From Diogma glabrata (lineage: Eukaryota > Arthropoda > Insecta > Diptera > Cylindrotomidae): 64,000 bases of DNA. A program made the translations under genes and the position numbers. The notes beneath the pieces are model-generated. The model was not told the DNA's origin. It did not search any database and saw only the letters and a program-made list of their open reading frames with translations. The stretch spans positions 374,520,910 to 374,584,909 of the forward strand of contig OY856186.1 of assembly GCA_963693315.1 (NCBI GenBank), in the 5' to 3' direction. Shown piece after piece: positions 1-10,979 of the stretch. How positions within the stretch are numbered: the stretch's first letter is position 1; the number at the start of each line of letters is the position of its first letter.

Positions 1-120
1 ATGAAAACACTACCATTCCTTCGAGAAGAACAAAAGTAGTCGAGATACCTGTTTCCAAAGAAATGACAGGGCAGTTTCTGTGCGTAAATAAAGAAATTTT
101 ACCCCAGGTATATCATTAGC

Positions 121-480
121 AATCAGTGGAATCAGTTAAGTTAGTCTGCAAAAGCAATCAGTGGAATCAGTTAAGTTAGTCTGCAAAAGCAATCAGTGGA
201 ATCAGTTAAGTTAGTCTGCAAAAGCAATCAGTGGAATCAGTTAAGTTAGTCTGCAAAAGCAATCAGTGGAATCAGTTAAGTTAGTCTGCAAAAGCAATCA
301 GTGGAATCAGTTAAGTTAGTCTGCAAAAGCAATCAGTGGAATCAGTTAAGTTAGTTTGTAAAAGCAATCAGTGGAATCAGTTAAGTTAGTAAAAGCCATC
401 AGTGGAATCATTTAAGTTAGTTTGTAAAAACCATCAGTGGAATCAGTTAAGTTAGTTTGTAAAAGCCATCAGTTGTGAAG
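121..480. repeat. 35-bp minisatellite
   Basis: Seven near-identical 35-bp units start at 121 (AATCAGTGGAATCAGTTAAG then TTAGTCTGCAAAAGC) and run to 365. Units with small deletions and substitutions follow to about 480. The units abut with no unique spacers. From about 480 to 690 the same motifs (GTTAATCTG, AGAATCAGT, ATACAGTCATTTTAAA) recur in decayed form, so the array was once longer. No coding potential is visible. Confidence 0.93.
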
Positions 481-871
481 TTAGTCTGTAAAAAATAGTT
501 CTAAGAATCAGTCAGTTGATTTAAAGTTGTTAATCTAAAAGTTAATCTGAGAAGTACCTCTGTTATAAAGTTAATCTGTGAATACAGTCATTTTAAAAGT
601 TGATATGAGAAGTTGCTCTGTTTACTGTTATAAAGATAATCTGTGAATACAGTCATTTTAAAGTTAATCTGTTAAGACAATCGTTATTTAAGTTACAAGT
701 TATGACTTATGAGTTTATGTTCAAAACTTATTTATAACTAATTAAATATAATTCATGAATATTTAAGCGAAATATAGTAATAGACTGTTGTAAAAGTCAA
801 ACAAATTCAAAAGTTAAACAAATTCAACTTTTTAAAATAATATACGTGAATAAATTAATAATAATAAACAA

Positions 872-2491
872 CTAAATTACTAAAATTTTCATCTTTAAAG
901 TGTTTGTGTTGTAATTTGTAAGAACGATCCTCGCAGGCACAACACTACTCGGTGTTAATTTTTTGCTTATTCGACCAAATAAACCAACTTTTTTTGCAAT
1001 TTTTTTTGTCAGATATTGAAGATGTTCATCAAATTTAAGTTTTTCATCAATATATATACCCAAATATTTCATCGATTTAACCCGCTCAATTATATCATTA
1101 TCAATAATAACATTTCCATTTGCTACAGATGTAATTTTTTTATTAAATATCATCATGAATTTTGTTTTTGATGTGTTTAATTTTAGTAGTTTAAGCCACA
1201 GTACTAGTTTTGATAAGCCAGAATTGACTAGACTTATTGCTGTGTTGATGTCATTTGCGGATATCGATATTAGAGTATCATCAGCAAAAAGGTTTACTGA
1301 CGAAAAATCAATTGCGTTACTAATATCGTTGATGTACAAAATAAAAAGTAACGGACCAAGGACAGAACCTTGCGGTACTGCTAAGCTATTGTTTTTCACT
1401 GATGATTCTGAGTTTTCATATTTTACTTTTTGGGTTCGATTAAACAAATACTCTTTAAACCATTGTAATGCTTTCCCACGTATACCATATTTTTTTAATT
1501 TTTTTAGTAGCAATGATTGGTCAATAGTTTCAAATGCTCGACGAAAATCGAGGAAAACAGCTAAGACCATTTTATCATTTTCAATTTCATCTTTCCAGTT
1601 TGAAAGCAATAAATTTAATGAAGATTCACAGCTATGATCTTTTCTAAATCCTGATTGGAATTTGTTGATGATTTTATTATTATCTATGAAGGTCATCAGT
1701 TGTCCTTTCACAACATTTTCTAAGATTTTTTCGTATAATGGTAACATATTAATCGGACGAAATTCAGAACATTTATTAGTGCCATTAACTTTAGGTATAG
1801 GTATGACGGTTGAAGTCTTCCAACTATTCGGAAATTTACCCTGTTGAAGAGATTCATTTATAATGTCCAATAAAGATTCACCCACTACTTCAAACGCGTC
1901 CAACAGGACTGTTGTGGAAATATTGTCAACTCCAGCTTTAGATTTAGATAAATTTTTAATAATTTTCAATAACTCTTCTTCAGAGATCGGATTCATTATA
2001 AAAGTTCTTTCATTCTCCGATGTATTGCAATAGGAAATCGGCGAATTTTCTATTGATTTATTTATTTGTTCAATGCTATTTATGAAATAGTTATTAAATT
2101 CACTAGCAATTTCTTTTTTATCGGTCAATTTCTTATTATCAAACAAAATATATTTTGGTCTATCATTTTTTTGTTTCAGTAAAGCTTTCAACGTTTTCCA
2201 CATTTTTGTTGAATCACCCGAGTTTTCTAAAATTTTATTTTGTGTGTATTCACAAACTTTTATATTGAGTTCATGGGAGTATTTATTACGGTTAATTTTA
2301 TAGTTCTTCCAATCTTCGAATGAATTTGTTAATACGGCTATACGATAAGAACTATCACTTAAGTTTTTAAGATTTGAAAGATAATTTGTATACCAAGGAT
2401 TATTATGTTTAACTTTAATTTCTTTATATGTCATTAAATTATTAACAGCTTGCGTTAAATTCATCTGGAAAAAAATTTGTTTTTTCTTCAA
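872..2491 (-). pseudogene. LINE ORF2 reverse transcriptase domain
   Basis: This 539-codon frame covers the endonuclease-RT linker and the RT fingers and palm. Recognisable blocks are the IPIPK and FRPINMLPLYEKILE region, FQSGFRKDHSCES, FLDFRRAFETIDQ (palm motif A), AVPQGSVLGPLLFILYIND (motif B) and LFADDT (catalytic motif C). The KYLGIYIDEKLKF block and RISKKLTPSS follow, after which the frame enters unrelated sequence and stops. The catalytic aspartates are intact, but the thumb and C-terminal region are missing. The upstream endonuclease lies in another frame. Confidence 0.9.
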
Positions 2492-3272
2492 AGCTCAAAT
2501 TTTTAATTTTGCTCCAATCATTTTTGTTGAGTTCATTTCTTAAATTTCTACAACTGTAATTTTTTTTGCACAAAATGGTTATTTTATCATCAATACTATT
2601 AATGTTTTTGTTATTATTTATAACGATTGTTTCATGATCTGATATTTTTAAACTATTTACCACATTAACTTTTGAATCAAAGCTATTTGTAATTACTAAG
2701 TCAATCATTGTTTTTTTATCGTAATCTATTCTCGTGTATTCGTTAACAAGCTGTTTTAAACCAAATAAATTTATTAATTGATTTAATTGACGACTGTATG
2801 TAAAATTAACTTTCATATTTATATTAAAATCACCAATTACAACTAATATGGATTCCAATTTTTGGATTTCTTCAATCCACTTCTCCAATATTTTTATAAA
2901 TTCGGCGTCACTTTCACTCGGAGAATGGTAGATCACTGCATAAATGCCAGGTGTGTACCCTTGCGTAGCTTCAATTGCTAAAATCCAGTTACCGTTTTCA
3001 TATTTGTTTAAAATTTCAGAAGATTGTACTCTATTTTTTTTATATATCATAACACCACCCGTGTGTCGTGAATATGAGTCGCAACGTAAGCATTTATAAC
3101 CTAAAATTTTGAGCTCCACATTTTCAATATCATCTGTAGTTCTAGTTTCGGACAACATTAACAAAAATGGGTTTTGTTCTTCTACTAATATTTTAATTTG
3201 GTTTATTTTTGAAAGAGTACTTTGAACATTTAAATAAATAATTTCAGATTGATTAACTGGTTTTGTTTGTTG
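2442..3272 (-). pseudogene. LINE ORF2 endonuclease domain
   Basis: This frame is open directly after the ORF1 TAG and is in the same phase. It shows apurinic-like endonuclease motifs in order: an N-terminal YLNVQ block, LSETR, GDFNINM and SDHETI near the C-terminal end. The enzyme would nick target DNA for target-primed reverse transcription. The frame ends at 2442 shortly after a homopolymer run (seven A on the plus strand near 2467-2473) that shifts it relative to the RT frame. A one-base indel in that run, or a sequencing error, explains the break. Residues usual for the fold are kept. Confidence 0.85.
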
Positions 3273-3926
3273 CTAAATATTATATTCTATCCTTCGTTTG
3301 AAAAGATTAAGTTTACGTTTAAAGACTGAGCATTTAAAATCATCGGCTGTATGAAGAATATCCAGGTTTAAGTGAAATTTGTTATTTGCTTTGATGCAAT
3401 TTATACACGCACATAAATTTGAATTTTCACGATCGATTGTTGATTGTGGACAATCTTTAAAATCGTGCTCTTTAGAGCAGATTTTACAAACACGGGTATT
3501 ATTACAATATTTACTGATATGATTGAACCCTTGACATTTATAACATCGTCTAATGTTAAATACTTCAAAAACATGACAGCGTTCCCATCCTATAAATACT
3601 TTTTTATTCACCATAATTTTTTTAAACGTATCGCCATCAATTTCGAGCTTAACGAAAATTTTAAAATCTTTTTTTATGTTTTCTATCACTTTAATATTGC
3701 ATTTTTCATCCAAACTATTCTGGCTTTTTAGTTTGTCTATCAAATCAGAATCCTCAAATTTCTCATTCAAACCAACAATTTTTACCATTGGCTTATTAGT
3801 TTTTGGCACCATAATATCATAGTTTTCACCTAGACCTTCAATTAATGCAGTCTTGCATTTTACTTGGATTAGAAACGAAACATGTTTTTTTTGTGACAAC
3901 CGGATTGCAGATTTACAAGACTTCTA
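3273..3926 (-). pseudogene. LINE ORF1, C-terminal part with zinc knuckles
   Basis: The reading frame is open from just after a stop near 3926 to a TAG at 3273-3275, about 215 codons, with no convincing ATG, so the N-terminus is probably missing. The C-terminal half carries nucleic-acid-binding zinc knuckles: CYKCQGFNHISKYC (CX2CX4HX4C), then CKICSKEHDFKDC, then a third, looser CACINC...H...C cluster. In LINEs such an ORF1 protein coats the element RNA. The stop is followed in the same frame by the endonuclease sequence, starting at CAA CAA. This copy is probably not functional because of the missing 5' end. Confidence 0.82.
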
Positions 3927-3929
3927 AAA

Positions 3930-5490
3930 ATTGGCCTTCTGAGACCACAGTAACGCTTGGAGGAAAGTGAAATAGGAGTCAATCATAAGAAAGGGTTGGG
4001 TTTAAATCCAAGCTAGATAGTTTGCTCGTTCTAGAGGGGCTGTGTTGCTGCATTATATCCAAGGTTACAAACAATATCATATCGAAAGTTTTCAAAATTT
4101 CGAACAATAAAAATTCGTACTGAAATTGATATTGAATATAATAAAAATTCATTGACTCAAATTGTTATAATATTTTCAACAGAAAATGTAACATTAAAAA
4201 TTCAAACCCATTGTCATCATACGAATAATAATTTCTACTGCTATTTGAATTGTATTTTTGACTTAAATCATATCTTAAAAATTAAATATTTAAAAATTCA
4301 TAAATATGTACGTTTTATACATTCGTTCTATATATATTCATATGTGTGGAAATTTCATTCTAAATATAAAATGTATCTGATCCAAATTATATTCTAATAA
4401 AACTCTAAAAATTAAGATTGAATTTGTGAATCGTTTTTTTATGGGATAAAAACGTATTTTGGAACAAAAATTGTGAATCAAATAAAAGCATTTAAGGTTA
4501 AATTATGCTAATGTTTCTGTTATCGTTATTCATTTCCATAAAATTTTCTTAGTTTTCTGATTTTTCTGAGATTTTTCTTTAAGGTTATTGAGATGTGATA
4601 AAGACATTTGCACTTGTATGTATATTTGGTGAATCAAATATTAAAATTAAGGGTGCTCGTATACGTAGTTATTGTGAATATGATGAATAAACAATTTCTA
4701 CAATTTTCATGTTCTAACAAAATGAGGTTTAATTGTTTAATCGGTATTGGATCGTCATCAACTCAACTCAACAACTCTAAGATAATTCGATTATTCAAGC
4801 ATTTATTCTTATAATGCATGATCAAAAATTTAGTTTTGATTTAGCTTTCATCTGATGAAGTTGTATCATTATTTTCATTCAGGGTTATTTTTGTAAAACT
4901 TAAACACATTGTTAGAACCTTTTGAAAAGATTTTATTAAGCAATTTCGAACAAGAACTTGCCTACACCAGCTTTGTTGTATTCTTGTTTAATCACAAGTC
5001 AGAAGACTTCATTCTGTTTTATACTTGGTCGAATAAAATAATTTTTTGTACAACCTCTTACAGTGAGGTGCCCAGATTTCAACATCGATAATGCGGGATA
5101 CCATTAGTCAGAGGTTCTAAAACAAAAGCAGGTTTTAAAAACTACCCCTAGCTCAAGAACCACTTGATGGATTTAAAAAATAATTTAATTTTTCTGGTTT
5201 TAAAGGCTAAAATAAGTTCGTTTTAATGAAAACAATTGAAATTAAAATTTTGATATTTTTTATAATAATATTATAATTAAATAATTTTTTATAAATTTTT
5301 AATAAGGGTTGGAAGGTTAATATCCCCATTGTTTTTTATATTTCCTCCCATAATTTTTTAAACTTCATTAATTTTCTTAACTTCTTTAACTTCTTATAAA
5401 GAATAATAAAAAACTTATAACTGTAATTATTTTTACTAAAACGAACACTTTTTTACCATTAAAACCAAAAAAAATTTTTTATATCCGTTC
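3930..5490. other. AT-rich stretch without a recognised gene
   Basis: Short frames occur here but their translations are low in complexity and match no family I know. A mildly repetitive stretch of 'aaaaattcaaa' words lies at 4150-4400. No terminal repeats or RNA genes were found. Confidence 0.6.
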
Positions 5491-5519
5491 TAGCCCCCAA
5501 ATATTGATTTTACAATGTT

Positions 5520-6950
5520 ACTTCGGTCTGAAAGACCTAAGTATTACATTCATGAGCTCAAAGTGAAATTTTTACCCCCACTTTTTTTGACATTTCTCGA
5601 CGTTTTAGGACCTCCTGATTCTAAAAAATCAAAAAAAAAATGTGTGTCTGTCTGTCGGTATACTCAAGGGACAGGTCCAAAAGGACGCTGTGTTCGATAA
5701 CTGTACCAGAAGTATGTCAAAAAAATCATTATGTGTGTCAAAAATAGCAAATTTTCATATTTTTGGCTTAAAAAACGTTCATTTTAAGTGATTACGAGTA
5801 GGAACATTAAATTTGGAGAAATCTTGATGGTAGGGATTGGTAGGTGAGATCAAAAACTAGATTATTGCATTATAAGTTTGTCAAAAAAATGTTGTCAAGT
5901 GTGTCAAAAGAAAGATTTTTATTTATTTTTTTTACCCAATTTTTTGGAAAAACATTAAATTAATTGTTTGTTTGAAATGAAGTTTTATTATTATTATTGA
6001 GAATTATGGCACTATAAGTTTGTCAGAAAAATGTTGTCAAGTGTGTCAAAAGATTTTTATTTATTTTTTTACCCAATTTTTTGGAAAAAAATAAAATTGT
6101 TTGTTTGAAATGAAATTTTATTATTATTATTGAGAATTATGCCATTATAAGTTTGTCAAAAAATGTTGTCAAGTTTGTCAAAGGTTTTTATTTAATTTTT
6201 ACCCAATTTTTTTAGAAAAAAATAAAATTAATAGTTTGTATGACATGATATTTTATTATTATTATAGGGAATTATGGCATTATAAGTTTGTCAAAAAATA
6301 ATGTCAAGTGTGTGAAAAAATGATTTCATTTATTTTTTTAGCCAATTTTTCGGAAAAAAAATGTAGCTGTTTTATGACGTAAATGTAATTTAGAATGAAA
6401 TTGGACATGGAAATTTTTGAATTTGTTATGGTTTTTGAAATATTTTTGGAATTTTGAAAAAGTTTGTATTTTTGAATTTGGAATAATTTTTGCAATATTG
6501 TTAGAATTTCGGCAACAGTTTTAATTTTTGATTTTGTTATAATTTTTGCAATATTTTTAGAATTTTGGAAAAAGTTAGAATTTTTAAGAATTTTTGAAAT
6601 ATTATTGGAATTTAGAAAAAATTTAAATATTTGATTTTATTCTAATTTTTGGAATATTTTTGGAATTTGGAAAAAGTTTGATTTTATTTAATTTAACAAT
6701 ATTTTTGGAATTTTGATTATAATTTTCCGGCAACGTATTGATGTTTCGTGTTAGTTTTGTAATAAATTTTTAAACAGAGATAAAAAATACTTTTACTTTA
6801 ACAAAGAGTTATGTTTGATATACATCGCTGCCCAAAACTAAAAGCCATGTCCTCATAAAAGTATTTTGCTGAAATCTATATACAAATCCTTAACCCAGAC
6901 CGAAGTCTTGATATCTCAGAGCTGTGAGATTTCAGCCCCTCCATATTTTA
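5520..6950 (+). mobile_element. Family Q repeat, copy 1 (non-coding)
   Basis: One end starts ACTTCGGTCTG (5520-5530) inside an imperfect palindrome ending AAGACCTAAGT. The other end carries its exact inverse, CAGACCGAAGT (6896-6906), then about 40 bp more of shared sequence ending near CAGCCCCTCC. The interior has repeated 'gtgtgtcaaaa' and 'ttttggaatatttttgaa' blocks and no ORF. It is homologous, in reverse orientation, to 35695-37279, and more distantly to 54700-56000 and 52145-52245. It looks like a non-autonomous DNA element; its class is not identified. Confidence 0.75.
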
Positions 6951-8010
6951 ACATATAGAATCGTTTGGTCATCGTAAGGTCAGGAAAGGTCACTAGTTTT
7001 TCTCGTTTGGTCACTTATAATTTATTAATTATTACTAATAAGTCATTTCATGTGCAACAAAATTACAACAACACAAAAATACAATTTGTGCCTAAATGAT
7101 TTTTTGTCACTTGTCATAATTGTTAAGCTTTTGCTGCATTTCGAATATGTTGTAAGTATTGGATTAACCTATTTGGAACCGATATTTTAATACATTAATG
7201 TATTTAGTTTAACATTACATATATTTATACATATTTACATATTTATTTAGTTCAAAAACAAAAACTTTTATTTGTTATTTTAATTTTGTAAATTGTTAAA
7301 AGTATGAAGAGGCTAGAATCCACTTGCAATAACCCCTGCCTGCATGCCGTAAATCAGTTTGTTTTATTTTTTTAAATGCATGATTGTTAGGTCAGGAAAA
7401 GTCACTAGTTTTTTTCGTTTGGTCCCATCCCGTTTTATAATTACAGATCTTTCAAGTTTTTAGTTTTGAGGAACTAGAATCCACTTTCCTGTCTCCATTC
7501 TCGTTATCTAAGTTTATTTTGTTTAGATGGAAAATAATTAGTCAGAAAGGTCACAGTCACAAAACAGGTCAAAGTTGTTTTAATTTGGTCATATATAATT
7601 TATTACTAGAAATAAATAATTTCAAATGTAATAAAATTACTACAATACTAAAACCCAACTTTCGCCTAAATGTCAAATATTATTTTCATTTAAATGACTC
7701 ATCTCCAGGATTCTAGCCCCTCAAATATTGATTTTACAAAGTTTGACATATGGAATCGTTTGGTTATCGTTAGGTCAGGAAAGGTCGCTAGATTTTTTCG
7801 TTGGGCCCAATTCCGTATTATAATTATAGACCTTTTAAGTTTTGTGAAACTAGAATTCACTTTCCAGTTCCCCCACATGCTCGAAATCCAAATTTTTTAT
7901 TATGTTTAGATGGAAAATCATTTGGTCAGCAAAGGTCACCAGCTTTTTTTGTTTGATCGTATGCCGTTTTAGAGAATTCTCAAATTTTGAATTTGTGGAG
8001 GCTACCTAGA
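6930..8010. repeat. Degenerate ~200-bp repeat modules
   Basis: Several decayed modules recur: 'AGCCCCTC..ATATTGATTTTA', 'GGAATCGTTTGGT.ATCGT', 'AGGTCAGGAAAGGTCACTAG' and 'TTTTTTCGTTTGGTC'. They are centred near 6960, 7390, 7540, 7740 and 7910. A related fragment (TAGCCCCCAAATATTGATTT) lies on the other side of family Q copy 1 at about 5491-5510, so Q probably inserted into this array. No ORF is convincing. Confidence 0.65.
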
Positions 8011-8205
8011 ACCTCTTCATACATGCCGTAAATTAGTTCGTGTAGTAATTGTAGTATACGTACTTTCCGGTATTGCTCATTGCCTTCCCATAGTTAATTT
8101 TGAAACTCACCGTTTCAATAGTTAGCATAGTTGTTTCCTTTAGGTAACTTATTCCTTTCGTATGGCTCCTAAACCAACAACAAACATGAATAGGTCACTG
8201 AGCTT

Positions 8206-8487
8206 TGTTCCATATGTCAGGATGACATGTCTGAGTTACACCAACGATTACACACTCCCTGCAAGCATTTATTTCATAAGAATTTTGCATTTGGCTGGTT
8301 TGAAGGCAATAAGCAGTGTTCTAGCTGTCAAAAAAGCGTACGTGGTGTCGACCTAAAACAGATAAGCAGTAAAACGGGTGTGATTAATAAACCAGCTACG
8401 CGATCTCAGACCGCAACCAAGCGTGCTAATACAGTCGTAGAAACAAGCGATACTGCGAAAAATCCAGATTTTACTCTACTTCCTTAA
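8206..8487 (+). pseudogene. RING-H2-like finger coding remnant upstream of gag
   Basis: In one frame the translation reads C-S-I-C at 8206-8217, then TPCKHLFHKNF, then W-F and a final C-S-S-C. This spacing follows a RING-H2 zinc finger (CX2C...CXHX2H...CX2C). The Cys expected shortly after the second His appears to be Phe. The frame stays open to 8487 through a Lys/Thr/Ser-rich tail. RING-H2 domains are typically E3 ubiquitin ligase modules. It lies about 170 bp upstream of the Ty3/gypsy-like capsid sequence, so it may be the start of that element's first ORF or a separate gene fragment. It has no clear start and an upstream in-frame stop. Confidence 0.5.
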
Positions 8488-8554
8488 GAGGCATAATGCA
8501 AGAACCTAGCCTTATTCTGACTAGGATTAATAAAACGAATTCACCTAAGCATCA

Positions 8555-9248
8555 ATGCCAGACCTTAGCTTTCGTCCGACTCCACAAATTCGAGCTCCAA
8601 CTCTACCAAATGCATCTTTGGTTCCAAATCCAATATCCCGAAGGAACCCATCACGCCATGAGCGGAACGCTAAAACTATCAGTGGCTGGAATATAACCTT
8701 CAATAGTAGCTCCGATGGGCTTAATATTGAAGAGTTCGTTTATAGGATTCGGGTTCTGAACAATCTATCCTTCGGTGGGGGTGAGGACATTTTCGGCACA
8801 CATGCGCAGCACCTCCTCTTTAAAGATCAGGCCACTGGTTGGTATTAGCGTTACCATCGTAGAACACCTAGGATGACATATAGTGTCCTGTGTTGGAGGG
8901 CAAGAACTTAGTTTGGAAATCGCAACACGGATGATGAAATTATAGTACAAAATACGAGCTAGGAAACAACGGCCGGTGTATACCGTTGATGCATTCTTTA
9001 ATGTGTTCTTGCGATAGAATGATCAGCTCAGGGAACCACTGATGGACCAACAGCTGCTTAGCACTCTGCTCAGTAATCTAAAAATAGAGATCAGAAAAGT
9101 CGAGTTATTAAATGTCAATATAGTCTCCGTCGATAAACTCCGGGAGTTATGTCGACGTCGAGACAAGCAATGGTCTTCAGTACGAACACAACCTCTCATA
9201 CAAACCCGATATTTTCGAAATGGCTACAACAGAAAATTGTATGAATAA
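8555..9248 (+). pseudogene. Ty3/gypsy-like gag (capsid) remnant
   Basis: The translation carries a capsid-like block: SGWNITFNSSSDGLNIEEFV near 8680-8740, and a later ATGWY at the position where related gag proteins read WYWRY. Here the second Trp codon is TAG (8846-8848), followed in frame by RYHR. After a decayed stretch, 9042-9248 resumes with QLLSTLLSNLKIEIR and VDKLRELCRRRD, typical of the C-terminal capsid helices. Capsid protein would package element RNA. The in-frame stop and frame changes show it is dead. Confidence 0.65.
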
Positions 9249-9429
9249 AACACCAGATATTCACAATTCACTAAAGCACCTCACCATCTCGAAGGGTGAT
9301 TTGCATGTCATTCAAGGTTTACCTAATTTAAACAAAAACATTCTAGCTTGGAACTGTAAGAAGCTAGGACACGATTTTTGTCAGCGTACTAGACAACTAT
9401 GGCTCTTCATAGAGCTTCATCTGCTATAA
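9220..9429 (+). pseudogene. Gag zinc-knuckle remnant
   Basis: A short frame contains AWNCKKLGHDFCQ, matching the CWNCxxxGHxFxxC nucleocapsid knuckle seen in insect gypsy-type gag proteins. The first Cys is Ala and the last Cys is displaced. It sits between the capsid and RT remnants, where a nucleocapsid is expected. Protease sequence between 9430 and 10030 could not be recognised. Confidence 0.5.
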
Positions 9430-10029
9430 TTCTTCCATTCTTTAAATCTCCGTTTCAACGTCTTCAGGAATATTTGCTCGAATCGTCTTAGAATAAATGA
9501 AATTTCGAGATGCCACTGCCGCGCTCAATCAGTCAACAAATTACAACAGTATCAGAAAAGCTGCCGAACATTGAAAACAGCTTATTTATCAGCCCTAGTG
9601 TCTGTCAAAAACGATCCTGAGGTTGAAATTTGCTTGCGAGATAGTGGCTCTTCAATAAGTGCAATAGGTAGTTTGTTTGCTTCCGAGATTTTAGAAACTC
9701 TTGAACTTTGAACCTTGTGCCATGATCAAATTAACGCCGCAGCTGGTAAGAAACAAGGAATCCATGCGTATTTTGTCACGAGCATGTCCGTCATGTAGAT
9801 CAAGAAAAACATTGAGTTGATGATAGAACTTGTACTTTGGTATCGACTTCTTTAAAGTATCAACCTGTGAAAGTTCCAACCTTCACTTCAAAGTTTGGTT
9901 ATAGCAGCAGGTGGTCCTTCATTGTCCTCATTGACATCAATCAAGCAACAAAGGTTGGAAGAGGAAGATGTCATCCAACTTCTTCCGTCCTATTCGAAGC
10001 TGGGATTGGGAAAAACTGATTTGTTAGAA

Positions 10030-10761
10030 CACGTCATCGACACCGGTGACACTATCCCCAGAAGTTAATGGGTGAAGACTTGGATCGAATGTTGTCTTTA
10101 GGGATAATTGAGACATCGACTAGTTTCTGGAGCTCTCCTGAAGTGTTAAGTGAATCAGGTCACAAGATCACTAGCGTGCCCACTGCCACAAAAAGTAGGA
10201 ATATTATGTCGACTACCCAAGTCACAATTTATTTCAAGACTAGATCTGGAGGATGCGTTCTGACAGATACCCATAGCATTATCATCGCGAGAGATAACAG
10301 AATTCACTGTATCAGGTCGTCCACTTTACCACTTCGTTCGTTTAGCATTTGGACTCTGCAATGCGGCACAAACGATGACGATGGTCATGGATCGTGTGAC
10401 ACCGCCTGACCTACAAAACCAAGTATTCGTCTACTTAGACGATTTACTAATTGTAACATCTACTTTTGATTCGCATCTTCAAAGATAATAAAAATTTGCT
10501 AATCATTTGAATCTTACTATACTCATCGAAAAGAGTAAGTTCTTAATGTCTCAGGTCAAGTACCTCGTCTACATAATAAGTCAGGATGGTATCAAAATTA
10601 ATAATGATAAAGTGTCTGCCATTGCAGAGTTCTCAATTCCGACATCGAAGCGCCAAGTTCGAAGTTTCTTGGGCATGTCAGGCTATTATCGTTGGTTCAT
10701 TTCTGAGTTAGGGACCACCATGTCCACCGTGACCACCTTAACACGACCATCACATCGATGA
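10030..10761 (+). pseudogene. Ty3/gypsy-like pol: RT remnant
   Basis: VIDTGDTIPR (about 10033) leads into DRMLSLGIIETSTSFWSSP (from 10077), the N-terminal RT block of Ty3/gypsy elements. After a frameshifted stretch, the frame from 10321 reads PLYHF, AFGLCNA and the catalytic YLDD at 10432-10443. Two consecutive TAA stops lie at 10486-10491, and the same frame then continues with EKSKF, VKYLVYI and SFLGMSGYYRWF. Integrase is absent because the sequence runs into an 18-bp minisatellite. The copy cannot encode an active polymerase. Confidence 0.85.
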
Positions 10762-10970
10762 CCATAACCATTGTGACCACCTTGATACCCGTGACCACCA
10801 TGACACCCGTGACCACCATGACACCCGTGACCACCATGACACCCTTGACCACCTTGATACCCGTAACCTCCATGACACCCGTGACTACCATGACACACGT
10901 GACCACCATGACACCCGCGACCACCATGACACCCATAACATCCATGCCACCCGTGACCTCTATCTTGGTC
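10705..10970. repeat. 18-bp minisatellite at the end of the gypsy remnant
   Basis: About a dozen units of GACCACCATGACACCCGT with small variants. Because 18 is a multiple of three, several frames on both strands stay open across it. These are repeat translations (Val/Met/Thr or Gly/His rich), not genes. The first units merge with the RT-encoding sequence, so the array may have been seeded from it. Confidence 0.9.
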
Positions 10971-10979
10971 CTCTATCGA

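Larger units (their letters stand above)
872..3930 (-). mobile_element. CR1/L2-type non-LTR retrotransposon, truncated at both ends
   Basis: In minus-strand order this holds the C-terminal part of a zinc-knuckle ORF1, an apurinic-type endonuclease and a reverse transcriptase. The RT wording (FLDFRRAF, PQGSVLGPLLF, LFADDT) resembles the CR1/L2 group more than classical Jockey; that assignment is inferred from motifs only. ORF1 begins abruptly near 3926, as in 5' truncation. The RT loses recognisable sequence near position 950, before the thumb and 3' UTR, so the 3' end is also missing. One frameshift separates endonuclease from RT. Confidence 0.85.

Noticed and set aside
121..480. CRISPR-like array
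   Set aside because: The 35-bp units abut directly with no unique spacers, and the context is eukaryotic; it is a plain minisatellite.
1155..1637. 160-codon plus-strand frame
   Set aside because: It is the antisense shadow of the RT palm region on the minus strand.
4850..4870. Second hammerhead core (CTGATGAA near 4852, and CTGATGAAG near 30502)
   Set aside because: No GAAA box with pairing stems or UH site at the required spacing; only the 456-bp satellite copies have the full core.
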